Positions 30,048 to 35,620 of a DNA stretch of 35,620 nucleotides are shown piece by piece. This stretch comes from Thermoplasmatota archaeon (GTDB lineage: Archaea; Thermoplasmatota; Penumbrarchaeia; Penumbrarchaeales; Penumbrarchaeaceae). Where the stretch lies: the NCBI GenBank assembly GCA_016928095.1, contig JAFGLL010000021.1:1-35620 (forward strand), given 5' to 3'. Each line of letters starts with the position of its first letter. The first letter of the stretch is position 1. The notes beneath the pieces are model-generated. The model saw nothing but the letters and a program-made list of their open reading frames with translations, was not told the DNA's origin and did no database searches. The position numbers and the translations under genes were made by a program.

Positions 30048-33000
30048 CTAGTAATTTTTTGGAGCTCTGCGCCGGAATACACGCACTAGACCGTATATTA
30101 CAAAGGCTAGAAGGAAGAGGCCTGCAATCGAAAGGACAACTATCAAAATGAGGTTCGGTCCCCCTGTTTCTTCCTCGGCATCTATCGTGAACCCAACCGA
30201 CATCTCTGCCTTGTTGCCCCATGTGTCAACAACCAAGACCGAGCCTGAATATGTGCCTGGAACGAGGTTTCCCGAGATGCTCAGGGACCCGGTGGTCACT
30301 CCATCATCCGCCCCAAGTTCGTTGTGATAGAGTTGGACGTTCCTGAAGACCTCTCCGTCGGGAGAGATCACCTCCGCACTGATGGTGAATATCGGTGTAA
30401 GGTCGATCGCCCGGACATCGATGGTTACCAGATCGTTGACATCATCGACATCCACCGTAGATGTGAGGATGGTCGGGGCTTCATCATCATACATGGCCAA
30501 TTGGTGTTCCACGAATGCCTGTCTCCCCGCACCATCCTCAACACGGATGATCAGTGGATAGTTCTCAAGAACGGTCTTCATGGGGCCCGGGTCCAGGGTC
30601 GATCTGGAAATGATCTCCATGGTATCGATCTCCACATTGAAACCCCAGTCCCGATCGAGGGTCGAGGTCAGGTCCTCGTATCTTTCACCGCGGTCTATGG
30701 AAAGTTCGAATGTGATATCCGGACCGTCGTCGTAAATATGTCCCGACAGCTGGAATGTCGTGCCGATCCTGACCGATGAACCGGCGGTCGGTTCATCGAC
30801 CATTATTGATGGTTTCTCCCTGTCCTTGAACTCCTCAACGACCTCGTATATCTCCACATGGATGCTATCCGTGGCAGTGTTCAGACCCGGGTCGGACCCT
30901 GTCAGGGTTATCCTCTTGGACCCGGTGGACCAGCCGGAGGTGTCAAGGGAGAACGTGAAGGTCCTGCCCTCGACGTTCTGGAGGAGATCATAGCTCCTTC
31001 CATTGGCGCTGAGCTCCAGTTTCGAGAGACCTGACAGGTCGTAAGCGGTCCCCCTGAAAGTTATCACCTCTCCCTTTTCGAACCTGCTTCCGTCGTCCGG
31101 GGACCCTATCAGGACCGTTGGGTCCACCTCGTCGGGCAGTGACCTGAGTGTCAGGTTGACCACCTTCACGGTCCATAGTCCGACATTGTCCGTGGCATTT
31201 ACCTCTACCGGATAGATACCCGGTTCACCCTTGAACCTGATGACCGCTTCATAGAGACCATCTTCCGATATGGTGTCCGTGATGTCCCAGGCTTCCTCTC
31301 TGATCCGGACCTTCAACGAGACCAGTTCGACATCGTCGCTCACATCACCGGCTACCGTGACCTCGTTGGAATAGAGATCCTCCCCCTCATGAGGCGAGGT
31401 GACGTTGAGCACGGGGGGTATCGGCAGGAACCTCAGGGAGTACGTCAATGGCTGCAGAAACCCGCACGGGTCGATGGCGGTCATGGCGATCCTGTGGTTC
31501 CCACCCCCATATTCTGCCGTATCCATAAGCTGCGAGATCATATGAGAGCGCCTTTCTGTCTCGACGGACGGAACGTCCCAGACCTCTTGACCGTCGATCC
31601 ATCCGATACCCCGGAATCCGCCGTAAGGATCCCTGTAATATACCTCGAGATAAGCTTTTGACCCCCAGCTGAGGTCCCCATTGTTCATCAGGTCCATCCA
31701 TTCTGGTCCTTTCGCATTCTTGAGGTGGATCTCCCACGTGAACACGGTGATAGGGTCGTTTCCTCCTCCCTCCGTGTTGTTGTAAACATTGACAATGAAT
31801 CCGTTGACCATGTGGGGTATCCCGACTACATATTGAACCCCGATCCTCAGGGACCATTCCCTGTCGAAGTTCAGCGGGTGGTCGCGAACGATGGTGAAGG
31901 GGAACTCCCAAAGAGGTCCTTGTCCCGTTATAGATTCTATTCCGTCCAGGTATCCTTTGTCCGCGGAAACGATCCATCCGGTAATAGGGTATTCAGCCTC
32001 GTTGTCGATCCCTTCATCCCTCAATCCGTTCCCGTTGGCTAGTACCATATCGGGAGCGTCACTGCCCTCGACCTCCTTCACCTCCCATATCTTTACCCGG
32101 ACCCTTGTGTTCTCCTTGAAGCTGCTGAGGTCGGAGAGTGAGATCAGGATGCGGTCGTTGCCATCACGCATCTCCTGGGTATAAGCTCCTCCTTCGATGA
32201 GGTCCCCATCGAGCAAGAGGGAATCGAGATCGTAAGAGCCCATGTACATCCTGAGGGCGACCGCTCCGTTGTTCATCTCGTTGCGGTAAAGCACCCCGCT
32301 GTAGAAGTCCTTCTGGAGCTGATAGGAGCCCTCCACCTCGAAACTGAACAGGTAACGCGTTCCATTGTCCGGGACCCGGGGTTCGGGGTAGTACCTCTGC
32401 ATGTAGGGTTTGGAACCCTGGAGCTGTACGAACATGGTATACATGCCACCCGTCTCGGGGACCGAGAACTTCCCCGAAACATAGGTGCCCAGGTCCGATG
32501 AGACCATGATATTGATGTTCTGCCTCCACACTGCCAGATCGCAGAACCCGTAATGGTCGGTGTACCCCCATATGGCAGGCAGGGGGACCGTGGGTAAGGG
32601 TCCCTGATAAGGTCCGGTGTCTATCTGTTCGGTCACCCAGTGGGACATGACAAGCACCCTGGCGCCGTCAACGGGGTTCATGTTCGCGTCGACCACCGCC
32701 ACCCTCAGGCTTCCGGTGATATCGGGGGACCTGTATCTTTCACCGACATCGAAGGTCTGCCCGGCCCCGTTGGATGCCCATATGCCGGAACCTCCTCTGC
32801 CCCCCCACCCCCACCAGTAGTTGAGGTCGTCTCCGACCACGCCTCCTCCATCGGACCAGTAGTTGTCCCACTGGTGCCATCCCCCGAGATAGAACTCCGA
32901 CCATACATGGTCCTCTCCCGGGAGGTGGGTTCCCCTAGCGGGTATCAGTGCGCATCTTGCCGCTGCTATTGTGAGGTCCTGGAGCTCCCCGCAGTTGCCG

Positions 33001-35030
33001 TTATGGGAGGCAGCTATCCTGACGGGCTGCCCGGGTCTCTCGTTGTCGAGGGATTCCTGCTGGTTCAGGGGGAGGGTCCTTTCGACCCACTGCGAGACCT
33101 TCTCGATGGCGTGGTCCCTGTAGCCATCAGGGTACCTGAACTGCTCTCCGGTATCGTCGAAACCGGCAGGATAGCTGTAAGGCTGGAGGTCCCAGAGGTG
33201 GTCCACCCCCTCGAGCTCCTCTTTCAGGAGCGGAGGGGTGAAGTTCCGTGGGTAATAGACGTACCTCCCGGTGTGATCTTCGGGATATTCGGGTCCGGGG
33301 GGATATTCATCGTCGGCATTCTCCCAGATGTATTCCCTCCAGAAACGTCCTCCATTCTCCGGGTCCGCAGAAGCACCGCTGTCTGGAGCAATGTAGGAAA
33401 CGGTTTCCTCGGTCACCCTGGGATGCACTATACCCCAGTAATAGGCATCCCTTGTGATCTCCATCCATCCATAGTCGTGACCTGCTTTCACTCTATAGGT
33501 TGCCGTCGTGTAAGCGTCCTCTCCGGGATATTCCACGAGCCTGACATAATCCAGGTCGGGGGCCCTTTGATAGATGTACCTCGCATTCTCGACGAGGAGG
33601 TCTGCGAGCCTGTCGTCCGCAAGCTGGGATGGGGGTGTGAATGCACAGCAGAAGCCGATCTCGTCGCGGTATCTGTCATCTTCCGGATCGATGATGGTAT
33701 CCAGATAACTCTCGATCGATGTCTGATCGAGATATCTCAGAACCTCGTCAAAGGATGATTCGTAGTTCTCTATCTCGAAAGCAGGGACGGTCGGGTCCGG
33801 AGCCCAGTAAGGGGACTGGTCCGTGCCGTATTGAACATAAACGTCGGCTCCCCCGTTCCCGTCGGTAAGGACAAGGTCGGGAAATCCGTCGCCGTTGAGA
33901 TTGGCGGGAACAGGCGTGGTGGGTCCAGCCGCAGCAACGTTCCTGAAGAATCCCGGGTTCGGTGTCAGAATGAAATTCCCGTTTAGGTCCCGATCGAGGT
34001 TGTATGAATAGAGGATGCCCTCTCCCGAACCTACCGATATAAGCCTGCGTCCCTGGTCCCCGTTCTGTCCTTGTTGGGGCAGGTTCCAGAACCTTGGCGC
34101 GGAAGAGGAGGCGGGCCCTATGGGAACCCTTACGTTGAATGGGCCAAAGATCGTATTGATGTGATATCCCCCGTAGAATTCGTCCCCGAACTCGAAGTAA
34201 AGGTTGTAATAATTCAGAGAACCGTCCTGTGCACCGTAGAACAGGGTCATGTGGTCGCCATTCATGCTGAAGACCGATGGGGACCTATGTGTGGGGGGAT
34301 CGATCTCAAAGATGTTCACCAAACTGTATATTTCTCTCTCTTCTGTGGATCCATTACCGATCCCCGGATTGTTCATGAAGTTGATATAATAGGTACTGTC
34401 GCCCCAGATGAGGTCGCCATATCCGTCATGAGTAAAATCGAATATCGTCGGGCTCACGAAACCACCCTCGCCGGGCCCGGTGATATTCATGACCTCCACC
34501 CAGTCGTCCCAACCCCCGGGAATGTAGATCGGATATCCGGCGCTGCCGATGTTCCTGTAGAAGAAAATGGCCCCTTCTTGCCCCACCACCATGTCGTCAT
34601 CCCCGTCCGCATCCAGGTCGCCGAAGGCCGGGATGATCCGGGAAGACGGGAACAATGCGCGGGAACCTGTCTCGACCATGTTGTTGATGAAGTCCTCCCT
34701 GAGCCAATCGGGCAGGAGTTCCGCGGCCTGTCCCAACTTCGTATCGGGGTCCAATATCGGTCCAATATACCCTTCCGTACCAATTCCCTCAAGGGGATCG
34801 ATGACGATCCTTGTCTCCCCTCCGGGAGGGACCTCCAGGACCCGGTCGTAGACCAGGGTCGGAACGAGGTCGATCCCTGTCTCTCTTACTGGCATCGGAG
34901 TTCCCGCCGATAGATGGAGGGGAAATGCTGTCAGGACCAAAAGCAGGATATTTAGAACAACGATGGACCTCATGATCTGAACGACCCCACGTGATACTGG
35001 AATGGTTTCTATGGTTATATTCTTTGACAT
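30048..35030 (-). CDS. Giant anchored surface protein with transglutaminase-like core and propeller/Ig domains
   Basis: A 1660-residue exported protein. A signal sequence (VVLNILLLVLTAFPLHLSAG) precedes an N-terminal FG-GAP/VCBS region: FGDLDADGDDDMVVGQEG (about 135), FDFTHDGYGDLIWGD (about 200) and ANLNGDGFPDLVLTDG (about 380). A transglutaminase-like domain follows, with catalytic Cys in HNGNCGELQDLTIAAAR (about 680), His in DHVWSEFYLGGWHQW (about 710) and the Asp just after (QWDNYW). Next are a carboxypeptidase-regulatory-like beta domain (about 775) and several Ig-like repeats (SPHEGEDLYSNEVTVAG, SPDDGSRFEKGEVITFRG, EPTAGSSVRIGTTFQLSG). A C-terminal TM helix (about 1632-1653) with a basic tail ends it. 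It may cleave or crosslink peptides at the surface. An ATG at 34973 is an alternative start. Confidence 0.88.
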   Translation of the reverse strand: MSKNITIETIPVSRGVVQIMRSIVVLNILLLVLTAFPLHLSAGTPMPVRETGIDLVPTLVYDRVLEVPPGGETRIVIDPLEGIGTEGYIGPILDPDTKLGQAAELLPDWLREDFINNMVETGSRALFPSSRIIPAFGDLDADGDDDMVVGQEGAIFFYRNIGSAGYPIYIPGGWDDWVEVMNITGPGEGGFVSPTIFDFTHDGYGDLIWGDSTYYINFMNNPGIGNGSTEEREIYSLVNIFEIDPPTHRSPSVFSMNGDHMTLFYGAQDGSLNYYNLYFEFGDEFYGGYHINTIFGPFNVRVPIGPASSSAPRFWNLPQQGQNGDQGRRLISVGSGEGILYSYNLDRDLNGNFILTPNPGFFRNVAAAGPTTPVPANLNGDGFPDLVLTDGNGGADVYVQYGTDQSPYWAPDPTVPAFEIENYESSFDEVLRYLDQTSIESYLDTIIDPEDDRYRDEIGFCCAFTPPSQLADDRLADLLVENARYIYQRAPDLDYVRLVEYPGEDAYTTATYRVKAGHDYGWMEITRDAYYWGIVHPRVTEETVSYIAPDSGASADPENGGRFWREYIWENADDEYPPGPEYPEDHTGRYVYYPRNFTPPLLKEELEGVDHLWDLQPYSYPAGFDDTGEQFRYPDGYRDHAIEKVSQWVERTLPLNQQESLDNERPGQPVRIAASHNGNCGELQDLTIAAARCALIPARGTHLPGEDHVWSEFYLGGWHQWDNYWSDGGGVVGDDLNYWWGWGGRGGSGIWASNGAGQTFDVGERYRSPDITGSLRVAVVDANMNPVDGARVLVMSHWVTEQIDTGPYQGPLPTVPLPAIWGYTDHYGFCDLAVWRQNINIMVSSDLGTYVSGKFSVPETGGMYTMFVQLQGSKPYMQRYYPEPRVPDNGTRYLFSFEVEGSYQLQKDFYSGVLYRNEMNNGAVALRMYMGSYDLDSLLLDGDLIEGGAYTQEMRDGNDRILISLSDLSSFKENTRVRVKIWEVKEVEGSDAPDMVLANGNGLRDEGIDNEAEYPITGWIVSADKGYLDGIESITGQGPLWEFPFTIVRDHPLNFDREWSLRIGVQYVVGIPHMVNGFIVNVYNNTEGGGNDPITVFTWEIHLKNAKGPEWMDLMNNGDLSWGSKAYLEVYYRDPYGGFRGIGWIDGQEVWDVPSVETERRSHMISQLMDTAEYGGGNHRIAMTAIDPCGFLQPLTYSLRFLPIPPVLNVTSPHEGEDLYSNEVTVAGDVSDDVELVSLKVRIREEAWDITDTISEDGLYEAVIRFKGEPGIYPVEVNATDNVGLWTVKVVNLTLRSLPDEVDPTVLIGSPDDGSRFEKGEVITFRGTAYDLSGLSKLELSANGRSYDLLQNVEGRTFTFSLDTSGWSTGSKRITLTGSDPGLNTATDSIHVEIYEVVEEFKDREKPSIMVDEPTAGSSVRIGTTFQLSGHIYDDGPDITFELSIDRGERYEDLTSTLDRDWGFNVEIDTMEIISRSTLDPGPMKTVLENYPLIIRVEDGAGRQAFVEHQLAMYDDEAPTILTSTVDVDDVNDLVTIDVRAIDLTPIFTISAEVISPDGEVFRNVQLYHNELGADDGVTTGSLSISGNLVPGTYSGSVLVVDTWGNKAEMSVGFTIDAEEETGGPNLILIVVLSIAGLFLLAFVIYGLVRVFRRRAPKNY

Positions 35031-35078
35031 CTTGGCATCGAAAATGGGATGGCCCGGTGGCAGGAAAGGTCAAAAAGG

Positions 35079-35086
35079 TTATATAC
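35079..35086 (-). promoter_or_regulatory. Likely TATA box of the 1660-residue surface protein
   Basis: GTATATAA on the minus strand lies about 52 bp upstream of the ATG at 35030, predicting a leader of about 26 nt with no clear ribosome binding site. Confidence 0.35.
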
Positions 35087-35317
35087 AGCATCTTTCCGGT
35101 TATGGATTTTTTCCTCACTTTAATATGCATTGAACCCTTTTTTCTCTTTGGTGGGGTTAAGGAAACGGATTGAATGCGCGATTGACCGATAGGTCGTATC
35201 GTCTCACCCCGTCGTTCCCCTATGGGGTAACTGAAACCAAAGGGGGGTCATGGACCCCCCATACCTTCTTCCTGACGCGATGGACCGAGTTATGTCCAGG
35301 GAAAGAATTCGGTAGGG

Positions 35318-35325
35318 TTTTATTA
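35318..35325 (+). promoter_or_regulatory. TATA box of the dCMP deaminase gene
   Basis: TTTTATTA is centred 27-28 bp before the ATG at 35349, identical in sequence and spacing to the rbcL promoter. No ribosome binding site precedes the ATG, so the transcript is probably leaderless. Confidence 0.55.
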
Positions 35326-35348
35326 AAGCGGTGTGTTATGGGGGTCAC

Positions 35349-35620
35349 ATGGGCAGTGAAGAGACAGAACGACCATGCGGGGACCAGCAATACGAGATCG
35401 TATTCGATGAAGGCCCCCCGCCCGGAAGGCAGTCCTGGGATGTATATTTCATGAACATCGCAAGGCAGGTCGCTAGCCGGGGGACCTGCCACAGAAAGCA
35501 TGTGGGATGCGTGATGGTCCGGGACAGGATAATCCTGGCAACAGGGTACAACGGGTCCATAAGGGGGATGCCCCACTGCGACGAGGTGGGCCACATGATG
35601 GAGAACGGCCACTGCACCAG
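35349..35620 (+). CDS. dCMP deaminase, N-terminal part (cut by window end)
   Basis: The frame is open to the end of the window (90 full codons). After a ~28-residue N-terminal extension (including CGDQQYEIVFDEGPPPG), the sequence QSWDVYFMNIARQVASRGTC and HVGCVMVRDRIILATGYNGS matches the ComEB/dCMP deaminase family, which converts dCMP to dUMP for dTTP synthesis. HCDEVGHMMENGHC (76-89) is the first zinc-site region of that family; the downstream HAE and PCxxC motifs lie outside the window. Free dCMP deamination fits with the nucleotide salvage suggested by RuBisCO, but the two genes are 16 kb apart. The extension is longer than in typical members. Confidence 0.9.
   Translation, partial: MGSEETERPCGDQQYEIVFDEGPPPGRQSWDVYFMNIARQVASRGTCHRKHVGCVMVRDRIILATGYNGSIRGMPHCDEVGHMMENGHCT

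Larger units (their letters stand above)
35031..35348. other. Divergent intergenic region with GC-rich inverted repeats
   Basis: A stretch of 318 bp between the divergent surface-protein and dCMP deaminase genes with no credible coding frame. It holds the promoters of both and a perfect 8-bp inverted repeat at 35242-35260 (GGGGGGTC, loop ATG, GACCCCCC). A shorter CCCC-TAT-GGGG dyad lies about 15 bp before it. Neither is followed by a T-run, so they look more like operator or structural elements than terminators. Confidence 0.4.

Noticed and set aside
32640-33758. Long plus-strand frame of 372 codons
   Set aside because: It lies antisense inside the transglutaminase-like gene, has a composition typical of a GC-rich shadow frame and no recognisable domain or start signal.

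Overview
The window looks like a chromosomal segment from an archaeon, most likely of the Thermoplasmatota, in one of the sediment or water-column lineages outside the cultured acidophiles. The signs are archaeal TATA boxes 25-28 bp upstream of start codons that lack a leader, mixed with GGTGA/GGAGG ribosome binding sites; an initiator tRNA with the archaeal A1:U72 pair and encoded CCA; a form III-type RuBisCO; an archaeal-style FtsZ; very large secreted proteins with one C-terminal anchor; and a heliorhodopsin resembling the one known from a Thermoplasmatales genome. The lineage assignment is inference.

Layout. 1-2.3 kb is an AT-rich patch of three small membrane or anchored proteins of unknown role. 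2.5-6.4 kb (minus strand) holds an anchored protein, a short-chain dehydrogenase resembling 3-ketodihydrosphingosine reductase, a heliorhodopsin and an anchored M28 peptidase. A superoxide reductase (plus strand) diverges from the peptidase. 7-15.5 kb holds a 1258-residue beta-propeller-type surface protein and an ABC exporter pair (ATPase plus giant FtsX/MacB-like permease with a tandemly duplicated extracytoplasmic domain). 15.7-19.6 kb holds divergent genes for a bacterial-type PNPase and RuBisCO. 19.6-24.6 kb (minus strand) encodes oligoendopeptidase F, a GNAT acetyltransferase, a small Cys4 protein, a secreted caspase-fold-like protein without catalytic residues, and a winged-helix/TPR regulator. 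24.6-27.6 kb has initiator tRNA-Met with a displaced copy of its 3' end, a membrane-spanning protein with intracellular winged helices, a 55-residue protein and tRNA-Phe. 27.7-35.6 kb has a small unknown protein, a protein with ten CxxC motifs placed just downstream of ftsZ, a 1660-residue surface protein with a transglutaminase-like core, and the start of a dCMP deaminase running off the end.

Themes. Much of the coding capacity is directed to the cell surface: two giant anchored proteins, an exporter, an anchored peptidase, a secreted pseudo-peptidase and a transmembrane regulator. A second group concerns nucleotides and RNA (PNPase, RuBisCO, dCMP deaminase); form III RuBisCO acts in AMP/nucleoside salvage. 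Heliorhodopsin and superoxide reductase lie 1.6 kb apart and may belong to a light/oxygen response. The items most worth a second look are the heliorhodopsin, the bacterial-type PNPase with archaeal expression signals, the 10x CxxC protein next to ftsZ, the tRNA-end repeat enclosing a structured segment, and an orphan intrinsic terminator on the strand without genes.
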